Shown: positions 44,601 through 54,193, counted from the stretch's first letter. The stretch: DNA of 64,000 nt from Natrinema caseinilyticum (GCF_024227435.1 NZ_CP100445.1:1237369-1301368); one strand, 5' to 3'. Notes: generated by a model not told the origin, from the sequence alone. Numbers and translations: made by a program.

Positions 44601-44622
44601 GGTTCGAATCTGCCCCAACCCA
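44601..44622 (+). repeat. tRNA-Val 3'-end duplication 2
   Basis: The 22 bases GGTTCGAATCTGCCCCAACC plus CA match the tRNA end at 20 of 22 positions. Confidence 0.75.
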
Positions 44623-44989
44623 CTACTTCTGTCGCAGGCAAATTCGCGAGTGACAGGACTGCGACACCGGGTTGATTTAGACGAGACACAGCCCCGAACG
44701 ACGTGAAGGCGGCGGTTTTAGCGGGCACTGAGGGCGATACTGTTCGCGGGTTCCTGGTCGAGGCCGACCACGACGGGCCACAGCCGATTACTCGCCGATG
44801 CACCACAGGTCCATCTTCGAGACAGACTCCACCTGCGGGGTCCACGACGTCCGCTCGCCGAGCCACGACCGGGATTTCATCGACATCGCTACCTTCGAAT
44901 GACGCCACGAACTCGGGAGCGATCCGCGCTCTCGAGGAACGGCGCGACAGCTGATCGGTCGCGACCAGGCGAACCAGCTGACTGCGACG

Positions 44990-45475
44990 CTACTCGGCGA
45001 GCGCCTCGACCAGCGTCTCGACGTCGAAGTCGTTGAGCGGGTTCCGTTCGTCTTTGACTGTGGTAATAACGAACTTCGACGAGGTCCGCTCGATCTCTTC
45101 GATCGCTTCGTAGTCCTCCACGAACGTCTCGACCATCTCGCGGTCGGCCACGTGAGCGATGACGACGAAGTCGGTATCTCCCATCGTAAAATACACCTGA
45201 TTGACGCCCTCGACGGCGGCGAGTTTCTCTCCGACGAGGTCGTGGTACCCCTCCTCGAACTCGGCCCAGACCTCGGAGATGAGCGTGATCGAGAGGCCGA
45301 CCTTCTCGAGGTCGATATTGTGGAGATCGTTTTCGATGACGCCGGACTCGCGAAGCCGGTTGAGCCGATAGTGAACCGTCGATTTCGGGATGCCGGTCGT
45401 ATCTTCGATTCTGTCCGGGCTCGCCGTTCCGTCTTTGGCAATGGCGGTCAAAATCCGAATGTCTTTCTCATCCAT
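44990..45475 (-). CDS. Lrp/AsnC family regulator
   Basis: This 161-residue protein has the Lrp helix-turn-helix (MDEKDIRILTAIAKDGTASP, then GIPKSTVHYRLNRLRESGVI) and a RAM ligand-binding domain (VYFTMGDTDFVVIAHVADRE). Such regulators sense amino acids. It follows the class III aminotransferase gene on the same strand by 95 bases and probably controls it and the divergent APC permease. I use ATG 45475; the frame upstream adds 13 unlikely residues. Confidence 0.9.
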   Translation of the reverse strand: MDEKDIRILTAIAKDGTASPDRIEDTTGIPKSTVHYRLNRLRESGVIENDLHNIDLEKVGLSITLISEVWAEFEEGYHDLVGEKLAAVEGVNQVYFTMGDTDFVVIAHVADREMVETFVEDYEAIEEIERTSSKFVITTVKDERNPLNDFDVETLVEALAE

Positions 45476-45570
45476 AGCTTTATTCCGAATACCGTTCAAC
45501 GAGAGCGGGCACATACAAATGAATACTGGTCGTTGGTCTCTACAGGAGCGAATGATGCCCGCGGTGACTG

Positions 45571-46938
45571 TCAGGCTGCGCGTCGCTCGATCGCCTCACA
45601 GATAATGTCCATTCCGATGGTAGCCTGTTTTCGCGTGAGGACGAGCGGCGGAATCAGTCTGAGGACGTTGCCCCGTCGGCCGGCCGACCAGATCAAGACG
45701 CCGCGCTCGTAACACTCCTCCTGGACAGCTTTGACGAGTTCCTTGCCCGTCCTCTCCTCGCCGTCGGCGAACTCCGCACCGACGAACAGTCCGCGTCCGC
45801 GCACGTCGACGAGGTGTTCGGTCACGTCGGCCGACTCGCGCAGGCGGTCCCGGATGTACTCGCCGAGGTCGCGAGCGTGGGAGAGCAGGTCGTTTTGACG
45901 GATGAATTCGATGGCGCGGAGACCGCCGACCATCGCGGGGGCGTTTCCGCGGTAGGTGCCGACGTGTCCGCCGGCGTCCCAGGTGTCGAGGTCCTCGTGG
46001 TACATGGTCGCCGACAGCGGCAGCCCGATGCCGCCGATCGCCTTGGCCATCGGCATCGCGTCGGGGGTGACGCCGTCCCAGTCGCTCGCGAACCACTTCC
46101 CGGTCCGACCGAATCCGGTCTGGATTTCGTCGACGATGAGCGGGACGTCGTTGGCTTCCGCGATCTCCTCGAGACCCGGGAGAAACCCCTCGGGCGGTGC
46201 CACGATGCCGCCTTCGCCCTGGATCGGCTCGACCCAGATTCCGGCCGGATTCGCCAGTCCGCTGTAGGGGTCTTCGAGAAGTTCCCTGACGTTGGCCAGC
46301 GCACGGTCTGTGGCGTCTTCGGGGTCGATTCCCTGTGCCTGCGCGTACGGATACGGCACGTGACGGACGTTCGGGAGCAAGGGTGTGTACTCCTCCTTGT
46401 ACTTGTTGCCCGCCGTGAGGCTGAGCGCCCCCGCGCTACCGCCGTGGTAGGCCCCGCGGAACGCGATGAGGCCGTCGCCGCCAGTGTTGTACTTGGCGAG
46501 CTTGATCGTCGCCTCGATGGCGTCGCTGCCGGTCGGTCCGCCGAAAACGACGCGGTTGTTGTCGGGGAGCGTCCCCGGTGCGATGTCGTTGAGCGCCTCG
46601 ATCAGGTCCAATCGCGCTTCGGTCGGGAAATCGATCGTGTGTGCAACCTTTTCGGTCTGTTCCTGAACGGCCTCCAGCACGTACGGGTTCGAGTGACCGA
46701 CGTTCAGGACGCCGATCCCGGCGAAGAAGTCGAGGAACGTGTTTCCGTCGACGTCGCGGACCGTCGCACCTTTCGCTTCCTCGATCGCGATGGGAACGAC
46801 CTTCGGATACGCGACCGCACTGCTGTCGACGCGTCGCTGTCGCTCGAGGAGTTGCTTCGACTTCGGTCCTGGAATCGCCGTCTCGATCTCCGGCTCCTGT
46901 GCGAAGTGGAGTTCGTCGAACGTCTGTCCTGCAGCCAT
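45571..46938 (-). CDS. Class III aminotransferase, probably 4-aminobutyrate type
   Basis: This 455-residue pyridoxal-phosphate enzyme has NTFLDFFAGIGVLNVGHSNP, GPTGSDAIEATIKLAKYNTG, AYHGGSAGALSLT, VDEIQTGFGRTGKWFASDW and the lysine region MAKAIGGIGLPLSATMYHED. The pattern fits 4-aminobutyrate or diaminobutyrate aminotransferases rather than ArgD. With the Lrp regulator and an APC permease it probably forms an amino-acid uptake and catabolism unit; the true substrate is unknown. Confidence 0.87.
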   Translation of the reverse strand: MAAGQTFDELHFAQEPEIETAIPGPKSKQLLERQRRVDSSAVAYPKVVPIAIEEAKGATVRDVDGNTFLDFFAGIGVLNVGHSNPYVLEAVQEQTEKVAHTIDFPTEARLDLIEALNDIAPGTLPDNNRVVFGGPTGSDAIEATIKLAKYNTGGDGLIAFRGAYHGGSAGALSLTAGNKYKEEYTPLLPNVRHVPYPYAQAQGIDPEDATDRALANVRELLEDPYSGLANPAGIWVEPIQGEGGIVAPPEGFLPGLEEIAEANDVPLIVDEIQTGFGRTGKWFASDWDGVTPDAMPMAKAIGGIGLPLSATMYHEDLDTWDAGGHVGTYRGNAPAMVGGLRAIEFIRQNDLLSHARDLGEYIRDRLRESADVTEHLVDVRGRGLFVGAEFADGEERTGKELVKAVQEECYERGVLIWSAGRRGNVLRLIPPLVLTRKQATIGMDIICEAIERRAA

Positions 46939-47363
46939 GACGGAACACAGTCCTACTGAATACTAAAACTTTGTATTGGGTCCGATTTTATTCGTCTTCC
47001 CCATATTTTGTCCGAGGAACTGGCACGCCGGGACGGCTCAAGCGTCTCGCCGACCGACGAGTGCCACGCCGACGTGCGGCGAACTCGTCGGTTCCCTGGT
47101 CGCTCTCCTGCCTTCGTCGTCCCCGCTCAGTCGCGCCGGTCCAGCGCAGTATTCGGCGCGAAGGTCTCGAGTCAGCTGTCCAGCGCCACGGGGACGTCTC
47201 CCGTTCCCTGCCGTTCCGCCGTCGATCGTCGTCCGGTCGGACTGCGACACTGTTCCCGACTCGTCCGTGCATCCCGTGCAGAGGAATATTCGAACTGAGT
47301 TCCAGAATAATACTAATTCTCGAACTTAGAAAGGTATAAGGCCCTGTATCTAAACGAGTGCAT
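46939..47363. other. Divergent promoter region, aminotransferase and permease
   Basis: No gene is supported. ACTTTGTATT-like sequence lies near 46966-46977 on the aminotransferase side. On the permease side are direct repeats CGAACTGAG (47290-47298) and CGAACTTAG (47320-47328), then GGTATAAGG (47333-47341), a TATA box about 25 bases before ATG 47364. The repeats are possible Lrp sites. Confidence 0.5.
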
Positions 47364-48758
47364 ATGGTTGACACGCAAACCGACGGAAAGTTCTCACGCG
47401 TTCTCACGAAGCGTGACATATTTGTCTTGGCGTTCGGCGCGATGGTCGGCTGGGGCTGGATTATCCAGTCCGGCTACTGGATCAACCAGGGCGGCGTCAC
47501 CGGGTCCGTTCTGGCGTTCGTTATCGGCGCGTTCATGGTCGCCGTCGTGGGACTCATCTACGGCGAACTCGCGTCGGCGATGCCGTTCGTCGGCGGCGAA
47601 CACGTCTACAGTATGCGCGCGCTGGGTCCCATCGGGTCGTTCATTTGTACCTGGTCGTTGATTTTGGGATACGTCGGCGTCGTCGTCTTCGAGGTCGTCG
47701 CGTTTCCGTCGTCGCTGGCGTACGTCGTGCCCGGATTCAACGCGATCCCACTCTGGACGGTCGCCGGTCAGACCGTCTACGGAACGTGGGTCCTCGTCGG
47801 TGGCGTCGGTGCGATTGTCATGACGTATCTGAATTACAAAGGCGTCCGACCCGCGGCACAGTTCCAGACGATCCTGACGCTTGTCATCGGTCTGGCGGGA
47901 GTCACGCTCGCTATCGGCGCCGTAGCGAACGGTCACTCGACGTCGACGCCACCGTTCGCCGACTCCGGAATGGCTGGCGTGCTCACCGTCGCCATCATGA
48001 CGCCGTTCATGTTCGTCGGATTCGACGTCATCCCGCAGGCCGCCGGGGAGGCCGACATCTCCGAACGGCTGCTCGGCCTGCTGATCGTCGTCTCCGTGTT
48101 GGTCGCGGCGCTCTTCTACATCCTCGTCATCTGGGCGTCCGGCCAGGCGCTTCCGGGATCCGTCCTCGTCGAGAGTCCGCTTCCCGCAGCCGCCGCGATG
48201 GAGTCGCTTTTCAGTAGTGCCCTGATCGGAAAGATCATGGCACTGGCCGGCATCGCCGGAATTCTCACTAGTTGGAACGCGTTCTTGCTCGGGGGCAGTC
48301 GCGCCATCTACGCGCTGGCCGAATCCGGCATGCTGCCGAAGACGCTGGCAACCGTCGATCCCGAAACCAACACTCCCTCGCGGGCGCTGGCACTTATCGG
48401 CGGCCTGTCGGCGTTCGCACCCCTGTTCGGGGAACAGATGCTCATCTGGATCGTCAACGCCGGGGGATTCGGAATCGTCATCGCGTGGGTGATGGTCGTG
48501 ATTTCGTTCCTCGTGTTGCGCGTCCGCAAACCCGAGATGGAGCGCCCGCTGAAGATTCCTGCCGGGAAGGGGGTCGGGTTCCTCGGACTCGCGCTCACGC
48601 TCGGATTCACCGTGATGTACTTGCCGGGAGCCCCATCCGCGCTACAGTGGCCCTTCGAGTGGGGCATCATCCTCCTGTGGGTTGTCCTCGGCATCGCCCT
48701 GGTTTCGCAGTCATACCTCGCCAGCGAGACGGGACGGGCCGACGCTCACGGAGAGTAA
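47364..48758 (+). CDS. APC family amino-acid permease
   Basis: This 464-residue protein has about 12 transmembrane helices. The APC signature near the start reads FALAFGAMVGWGW-like (VLAFGAMVGWGWIIQSGYWI), followed by ELASAMPFVGGEHVYSMRAL and TPFMFVGFDVIPQAAGEADI. It imports an amino acid or amine, plausibly the substrate of the divergent aminotransferase. ATG 47364 lies about 25 bases after the TATA box, giving a leaderless transcript; an upstream in-frame ATG at 47358 is less likely. Confidence 0.9.
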   Translation: MVDTQTDGKFSRVLTKRDIFVLAFGAMVGWGWIIQSGYWINQGGVTGSVLAFVIGAFMVAVVGLIYGELASAMPFVGGEHVYSMRALGPIGSFICTWSLILGYVGVVVFEVVAFPSSLAYVVPGFNAIPLWTVAGQTVYGTWVLVGGVGAIVMTYLNYKGVRPAAQFQTILTLVIGLAGVTLAIGAVANGHSTSTPPFADSGMAGVLTVAIMTPFMFVGFDVIPQAAGEADISERLLGLLIVVSVLVAALFYILVIWASGQALPGSVLVESPLPAAAAMESLFSSALIGKIMALAGIAGILTSWNAFLLGGSRAIYALAESGMLPKTLATVDPETNTPSRALALIGGLSAFAPLFGEQMLIWIVNAGGFGIVIAWVMVVISFLVLRVRKPEMERPLKIPAGKGVGFLGLALTLGFTVMYLPGAPSALQWPFEWGIILLWVVLGIALVSQSYLASETGRADAHGE

Positions 48759-49186
48759 CCGCCCGCCGTTTCTCAGTTCCGACGCCATACGGACTACTGT
48801 ACGTCATCGCCGGTGCAACCGCAGGACGGTCGCGGTTGCACCGGCACATCGTTACGGCAGACCGTCGTCCGCAACGCCGCTACCGGTGAGGCCGATACGA
48901 ACGGTTCCGACCCACTGGTTACACAATCATCCGTCTGACATGTGAGCGGCCCGGTGTGCGAACGTCACGTTCCGGCACGATGCTTCCAACGAAGCGAGAT
49001 TTGGCCCGAAGCGAATCCCCGAATCGTCCGGACGACCTCGAACGGCTCACCGTTCTCGCGTCCACCCGCGGAACGTCGGTCAGTTCTTTTCCCGTGAGGC
49101 ACCGGTCCAACGAAACGTCAAGCCGGAAAAATTGTCATTGTTTTCCACGATATTTGTTTATCATGCAGTCCGTCGTAATATAGCGC
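48759..49186. other. Gap after the permease, with a strong hairpin
   Basis: No gene is supported. It holds the 14-bp inverted repeat at 48809-48845, and an AT-rich promoter zone at 49130-49183 with ATATTTGTTTATC and AATATA just before the SBP56 gene. Confidence 0.55.
48809..48845. repeat. Perfect 14-bp inverted repeat
   Basis: GCCGGTGCAACCGC (48809-48822) and GCGGTTGCACCGGC (48832-48845) form a perfect stem with a 9-base loop. It starts 50 bases after the permease stop. Haloarchaeal terminators usually rely on U-tracts, and none follows here, so its function is open. Confidence 0.8.
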
Positions 49187-50587
49187 ATGAGCTCTCACTC
49201 AGATCACGCCGACGAGACTCACGTTCACGAAGGCCACCGCGAACACCACGCCGGCGCGGTGGGATACGAGACGCCCCAGGCCGCCATCGAGGAGTCGACT
49301 CGAGAGACCGTCGCCTACGTGCCGGCGCTCTACGTCGGAACCGAGACGGACGCTCCCGACATGCTGACCGTCGTCGACGTCGATCCGGATTCGTCGACGT
49401 ACTGCGAGATCGTCGACAGGGTCGAGATGCCGACCAAGGGCGACGAGCTGCACCACTTCGGCTGGAACGCCTGTTCGTCGTCCTGTCACGTCGAGGGCGC
49501 GGAGCGACGGTACCTCGTCGTCCCCGGCAACCGGTCGTCTCGCATCCACATCATCGACACCGCGGAACGAGAGAATCCCGAACTGATCTCCGTCATCGAA
49601 CCCGAGGAGGTCTACGAGTACGATCTCTCGGCCCCGCACACCGTCCACTGCATCCCCGATGGGCAGATCATGATCAGCATGCTCGGCGATGCCGAGGGCG
49701 ACCTCCCGGGCGGGTTCCTGCTCCTCGACGAGGACTTCGAGATCGACGGGCGCTGGGATACGCCGGGGGACATCGGGATGAACTACGACTACTGGTACCA
49801 GCCGCGCCGAAACGTGATGGTCTCCTCCGAGTGGGCCGCCCCGTCGACCTACCAGCCGGGATTCGATCTCGAGGACGTGGAGGCCGGCGAGTACGGCCAG
49901 CGGCTCAACATCTGGAACTGGGAGGACCGAACGGTCGAGCAGACGATCGACCTCGGCGAGGAGGGGCTGGTCCCGCTCGAAGTGCGATTCCTCCACAACC
50001 CCGAGTCCGACCACGCCTACGTCGGCGCGGCGCTCTCGTCGAACATGTTCCACCTGTCCAGGGAAGACGGCGACTGGCGCGCTGAGAACGTCATCGACGT
50101 GGCGTCGCGCGAACACGACGACTGGGACATGCCGGTTCCCGGGCTGATCACGGACCTCCTGGTCTCGATGGACGATCGCTACCTGTTCTTTACGAACTGG
50201 CTCCACGGGGAGGTCCGGATGTACGACATCTCCGATCCGTCGACCCCGCGACTGGTCGACGAACTCTCACTCGGCGGGCTCTTCGGCGACGTCCGCGAGG
50301 TGCAGGGCCGACCGATCAACGCCGGGCCGCAGATGCTCCAGCTCTCGCTCGACGGCGAGCGCCTCTACTTCACGACGTCGCTTTACTCGACGTGGGACGA
50401 CCAGTTCTTCCCGGCGGAAGGGGAACAGGGCTCGGTGATGCTCAAAGCGGACGTGGACCCGCGCAGGGGGACGATGACCCTCGACGAGGACTTCCTCGTC
50501 GACTTCGGGACGCTCCCCGAGGGCCCCGCCCGCGCCCACGAGATTCGGTGGCCGGACGGCGACTGCACGAGCGACGTCTGGCTGTAG
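49187..50587 (+). CDS. SBP56 family protein (methanethiol oxidase type)
   Basis: This 466-residue beta-propeller protein of the selenium-binding protein 56 family has VPALYVGTETDAPDMLTVVD, HHFGWNACSSSCHVEG, LSAPHTVHCIPDGQIMISML, GPQMLQLSLDGERLYFTTSL and YSTWDDQFFPAEGEQGSVM. Members are copper-dependent methanethiol oxidases in some bacteria and in humans. The N-terminus is histidine-rich: eight histidines lie in the first 25 residues, beyond the usual family start. Downstream is a ZIP-like transporter. There is no signal peptide. Confidence 0.9.
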   Translation: MSSHSDHADETHVHEGHREHHAGAVGYETPQAAIEESTRETVAYVPALYVGTETDAPDMLTVVDVDPDSSTYCEIVDRVEMPTKGDELHHFGWNACSSSCHVEGAERRYLVVPGNRSSRIHIIDTAERENPELISVIEPEEVYEYDLSAPHTVHCIPDGQIMISMLGDAEGDLPGGFLLLDEDFEIDGRWDTPGDIGMNYDYWYQPRRNVMVSSEWAAPSTYQPGFDLEDVEAGEYGQRLNIWNWEDRTVEQTIDLGEEGLVPLEVRFLHNPESDHAYVGAALSSNMFHLSREDGDWRAENVIDVASREHDDWDMPVPGLITDLLVSMDDRYLFFTNWLHGEVRMYDISDPSTPRLVDELSLGGLFGDVREVQGRPINAGPQMLQLSLDGERLYFTTSLYSTWDDQFFPAEGEQGSVMLKADVDPRRGTMTLDEDFLVDFGTLPEGPARAHEIRWPDGDCTSDVWL

Positions 50588-50766
50588 TGACAGCCGGCCG
50601 AACGCTGGCCTCGAGACGGCGTCGACCGACGGCGGACGTCTCGTTTCGCCCGTAACCGACGACAGCCGGTGGAACGCCGGGGGACGAACCGAGACCGACT
50701 GCGGTGAGACGACGGAAAAAGAACACGGATGAAACGGACGACTGCCGCTGGAGTCGGTGAGAGACG

Positions 50767-51513
50767 ATGCGGGTGAATCGAACGGTCGCGGCCGCGCTCG
50801 TGGCGCTCTCGCTGTGGCCCAGCATCGTCAGTGCCCACGGCGTCGAGACGCACGCGGGAAGTCAGATTCCGGGGGTTCCGTTCGTCGTGGCGATCGGAGC
50901 CTCGGCGCTGCTCGGTGTCGCTTTCGGACTCGGCTCGGTCTCACACTATCGGACGTCCTCCGCCGTCGCGGATCACCACGGCGCGACGGGACCCGAAGTG
51001 GTGGTACTGGTGATCGTATTGGGGGTCGCCGCGTTCACGACGGCCCTCACGCAAGGGTGGATCCCGGCGGTCGGTGGCGGAGCGTTCGGCGCCGCGCTCG
51101 CGTTGGCGGGCCGCACACGCGGCGTCTCACCGCACGCCGGTTGTGCGGACGCGGCGCTCGGCGCCGTCCTGACTCACCGCGTGGTCGAGGGAATCCTCGT
51201 CGCGAGCATCTACGCGACGAACGCCTCGATCGGCCTGTTCGCCCTCGCCCTGCTGACGGTGCACGCGATCGCCGAGACGGTCGCCGTCGGCGGGCTCTAC
51301 GCGCCCGTCAGCCGGAGTTGGGGGATCGCGAGCGTCGTCGCCGTCCAGGTCGGTTTCGTCGCCGGGGCCGTCGTCGGCGCCACCCTCGTGGGGGGCCTCT
51401 CCCCGCCGATCGTCACCATCTTGCTCGCGAGCGTCGGCGGCGTCCTCTTCGTCGCCGGCGCGACCGAGTTTCACGTGGCGGCGATCCGCCGCCGGAAACG
51501 TCTCGAGGCGTGA
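50767..51513 (+). CDS. ZIP-like metal transporter
   Basis: This 248-residue membrane protein has an N-terminal signal or first helix (VAAALVALSLWPSIVSAHG) and about seven further helices. ZIP-type metal-binding motifs lie in two helices: THRVVEGILVASIY and VHAIAETVAVGGLY. The usual HN is replaced by HR. It follows the SBP56 gene by 180 bases on the same strand and may supply its metal. The family match is partial. Confidence 0.7.
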   Translation: MRVNRTVAAALVALSLWPSIVSAHGVETHAGSQIPGVPFVVAIGASALLGVAFGLGSVSHYRTSSAVADHHGATGPEVVVLVIVLGVAAFTTALTQGWIPAVGGGAFGAALALAGRTRGVSPHAGCADAALGAVLTHRVVEGILVASIYATNASIGLFALALLTVHAIAETVAVGGLYAPVSRSWGIASVVAVQVGFVAGAVVGATLVGGLSPPIVTILLASVGGVLFVAGATEFHVAAIRRRKRLEA

Positions 51514-51630
51514 CATCGGCCGCGGAGCGCGTCGGATCCGCGATCTCGAGTCGCGCGGTCGGCTTCGATCCCGCTCGGCGGCTCGTCGGGCGACGACCGA
51601 CAGCGGGACCGACCAGCACCGGCGTACGTG

Positions 51631-52199
51631 CTATCGGGAGAAGAACCGTTTGAGCCGTCCGAGCAGCCCCGAACCGTCGTCTTCGGACCCGCTCGATTCA
51701 CTGCCCGCATCGCGATCGATCGAGTCGACTCGCGGCCCTCGCCGGCTTCGGCCGCACGGACGTCCGCGCCGGTGACGGTTCCGTCTTCGACGCGGGCGGC
51801 CAGGTCCTCGAGCGAGGCTTCAGGCGGATCGGCCGAGAGCGACGACGCGGCTGCGTCGATCGACGCGGAATCCCTCGCCGACGAGTCGGCCCCGGTCGCG
51901 TCGTCGACTGCCGGAGATCGAGTTTCGTCGGCGGGTTCACTCCGGGAGTCGGACGCGGTACGGTCGTCGTCTTCGTCGGCTTCGTCGGGTGCTGCCGGGT
52001 CGCTATCGGCCGCGTCGTCTTCGTCGGTCACGGTCACCGACGTCGATTCCGATTCGTCGAGCGAATCCAGAATGTCGTCTACGGTCCGCTCGGAGACGAC
52101 GCGCTGGGGACCGCCGCCGGGTTCGAGACCCGCGCTCGTGACGGCGTCGTCCGCGCCCCCCTCGTCGGACCCGAAAGAAGATGGTCGCTCGTCGCTCAT
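51631..52199 (-). pseudogene. Acidic hypothetical protein gene with a frameshift
   Basis: From MSDERPSSFGSDEGGADDAV a strongly acidic protein runs to LEDLAARVEDGTVTGADVRA and AEAGEGRES. The other frame then gives the typical family ending SEDDGSGLLGRLKRFFSR and a stop at 51631. Adding one CGAT unit in the run TCGACTCGATCGATCGCG near 51715-51728 restores a single frame. In the present frame the protein continues into arginine-rich nonsense up to 51471. The role is unknown; the end suggests a membrane-proximal amphipathic helix. Confidence 0.65.
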
Positions 52200-52375
52200 G
52201 GAGGGGATCTGTCGCTGCCGGGGGCATAACCGTTCCCCTGTTCGAACTGTTGGGCGATCCGTTCGTGAGCCGGGGGTGAGACCGGGTACGCGGAGTGGGA
52301 GTATTTCTGTCTCGGACGATTCGCGCCCTGCCATCGCCGACCGACGGGCGATACGTCACGGTCGGCGGACCGACG

Positions 52376-53158
52376 CTATTCCGCGAGTCGTGGACGTGCT
52401 CGAACGACGTTCAGGATGGCTCCGAGGAGGATGATGATTCCCGCGAAGTAGAGCCAGGTGACGAACAGGAGCACGGCACCGACGGCGCCGTAGGCCGCGT
52501 ACCGCCCGGCGTTTGCGGCGTAGATCTGGAATCCGAACTGCAGAATCGTCCAGCCGACGGCGGCGAAGATCGCGCCCGGAACGATTTCGATCAGTTCGAC
52601 CGGAACGGGCGGCAGGACGTAGTATACCGGCAGGAAGACGAGTACGAGTCCGAGCAACAGCGAGAGCCAGCTCAGGGCACCGACGAACGGGAGGGTGTCG
52701 GCGACGATCGCGAGCAACGCGCCGATCCCGATCATCAGACCGATCGCGCCAGCGCCGGCGACGATCACGGTGAGTCCGTCCCGAATCTGGTCGGCGAGCG
52801 AGTCCTCGGACACTTCGTCGTAGACAATGTCGAACGCGAGGCTCAACCCGCGAAAAACCTTGAGCGCGCCCCAGGCAGCGACGGCGAGCGCGATGGCGGT
52901 GGCTTCCGTGCGACCCGACTCGGTAGTCAACGCCTCCCTGACTAACTCTTCGCCCGCCGCCGGGAGATAGTCGCCGGCGACCGTGATCAACTGTTGGGCG
53001 GCCTGTTCACCGCCGATCAGCGACCCGACCACGAGCGCGAGCAGGACCAGCGGGATCAGCGAAACGAACGCGTAGTACGCGAATCCGGCCGCGAGAAAAG
53101 TCAGATCACGGTCTCGCGACGTCCGATAGATCGCGGTGACCGTCTCCGGGATGGTCAT
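52376..53158 (-). CDS. YihY/BrkB family membrane protein
   Basis: This 260-residue protein has six hydrophobic helices and the family features LTFLAAGFAYYAFVSLIPLV, AVAAWGALKVFRGLSLAFDI, FLPVYYVLPPVPVELIEIVP and YGAVGAVLLFVTWLYFAGII. YihY proteins are widespread; some were called ribonuclease BN in error. The function is unknown. ATG 53158 (MTIPETVTAIYRTSRDRDL) is chosen as the family start; the longer frame upstream is arginine-rich. Confidence 0.88.
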   Translation of the reverse strand: MTIPETVTAIYRTSRDRDLTFLAAGFAYYAFVSLIPLVLLALVVGSLIGGEQAAQQLITVAGDYLPAAGEELVREALTTESGRTEATAIALAVAAWGALKVFRGLSLAFDIVYDEVSEDSLADQIRDGLTVIVAGAGAIGLMIGIGALLAIVADTLPFVGALSWLSLLLGLVLVFLPVYYVLPPVPVELIEIVPGAIFAAVGWTILQFGFQIYAANAGRYAAYGAVGAVLLFVTWLYFAGIIILLGAILNVVRARPRLAE

Positions 53159-53362
53159 ACCGAACGTACGGTTCTCGAGACCATGAACCTGTAAGTCGTT
53201 CGCAGTTACTGCATCTGGCCCAGTACGGTCGTTTTCGTCGTACCTATCATTTCGCGTATCTGAACGGTCCCCGGTCGATCTTCGCTCGTGACGGGCCCAT
53301 ATCGTTCGTGACGGACTCCAACCGTTCGTAACCGACCTCCACGTCGTTCGTCTCAAAGCCGC

Positions 53363-54112
53363 TCACCACTCGTGACAGAAGTTCTGCCCCGCGTAAACGG
53401 CCCCATCGTCGGTGATATAGACGCCGACGCCGGCCCGGTCCCACCCGGGCACGTCGCCCTCCTCGAGAATGGCCTGCCGATGCTCCGTGGAGTTCATCCA
53501 CTGGTTGACCAGCCCGGTCGCGAGTCCCTCGGCCGTTCGGTGCCGAACGACGCCGTCGCCGCCGGGTCGTCTCATCCGTCGGTCGATCCAGGTCTTGGCG
53601 ATATTTTCGCCGTATCCCTGACAGTATCCGTCGACGTCACGAAACCGGGCGTACGGGCCTTCGCCCTCCGGATTCGTGTGGCTGAAGTAATCGCGACGAG
53701 CCATATCGGAGCTGTGAGCGCGCGCGACGGACGCGACCGTCCCGTCCCACTCGAGCGGCTCCAGGCCGTGTCGGGCCCGGCGATCGTTGACTTCCGCGTG
53801 GACGAAATCCTCCACGGTCGCGGACCTGATCACCTCGACGTCGGTTTCGTAGCTCGAGTTGTCGGGATCGTCGGGATCGGTCACCGCGGGATCGCGCTCG
53901 CCGGCCGGCGGCGGATCGGCGCTGGGTGCCGGCGGCTGCTCGAAGCCGACCCCATCGATGAGCTGGGGCGCGAACAGCGCGGCCCCGATCGCGAGCGAGC
54001 AGACGAGGACGACGGCGAAGAGGAAGTTCACCAGGCCCCGGAGCAGCGCACGGTCGGGACTCCCGCCTGTAATCGTCTCTGACTTCCCGCTCCCGGACCG
54101 CTGGCCCCGCAT
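53363..54112 (-). CDS. Membrane-anchored CAP-domain protein
   Basis: This 249-residue protein has one N-terminal transmembrane helix (LVNFLFAVVLVCSLAIGAAL), a proline/aspartate-rich linker (about 60-90) and a CAP (SCP/PR1) domain on the outer side. The CAP motifs are FVHAEVNDRRARHGLEPLEW, ARAHSSDMARRDYFSHTNPE, CQGYGENIAKTW, NQWMNSTEHRQAILE and VYAGQNFCHEW. The two cysteines could form a disulfide. CAP proteins act in extracellular contexts of varied kind; the role here is unknown. Confidence 0.87.
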   Translation of the reverse strand: MRGQRSGSGKSETITGGSPDRALLRGLVNFLFAVVLVCSLAIGAALFAPQLIDGVGFEQPPAPSADPPPAGERDPAVTDPDDPDNSSYETDVEVIRSATVEDFVHAEVNDRRARHGLEPLEWDGTVASVARAHSSDMARRDYFSHTNPEGEGPYARFRDVDGYCQGYGENIAKTWIDRRMRRPGGDGVVRHRTAEGLATGLVNQWMNSTEHRQAILEEGDVPGWDRAGVGVYITDDGAVYAGQNFCHEW

Positions 54113-54193
54113 CGAGTCGACTGTCGGACCGTCAGTACAAGATAGGTGCGACCGGTTACAGTCTCTGAAAGAGAGGTGTTCGTGATTCGTCAG

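Larger units (their letters stand above)
44379..44989. other. Integration scar downstream of tRNA-Val
   Basis: No gene is supported. Two degenerate copies of the tRNA 3' end lie here, with a partial GGCAGTTTGAA near 44435. Both copies continue into a shared 36-base arm of the type CCCACTAnTTnTGnCGC. The rest, 44700-44989, has open frames but none I can assign. Confidence 0.6.
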
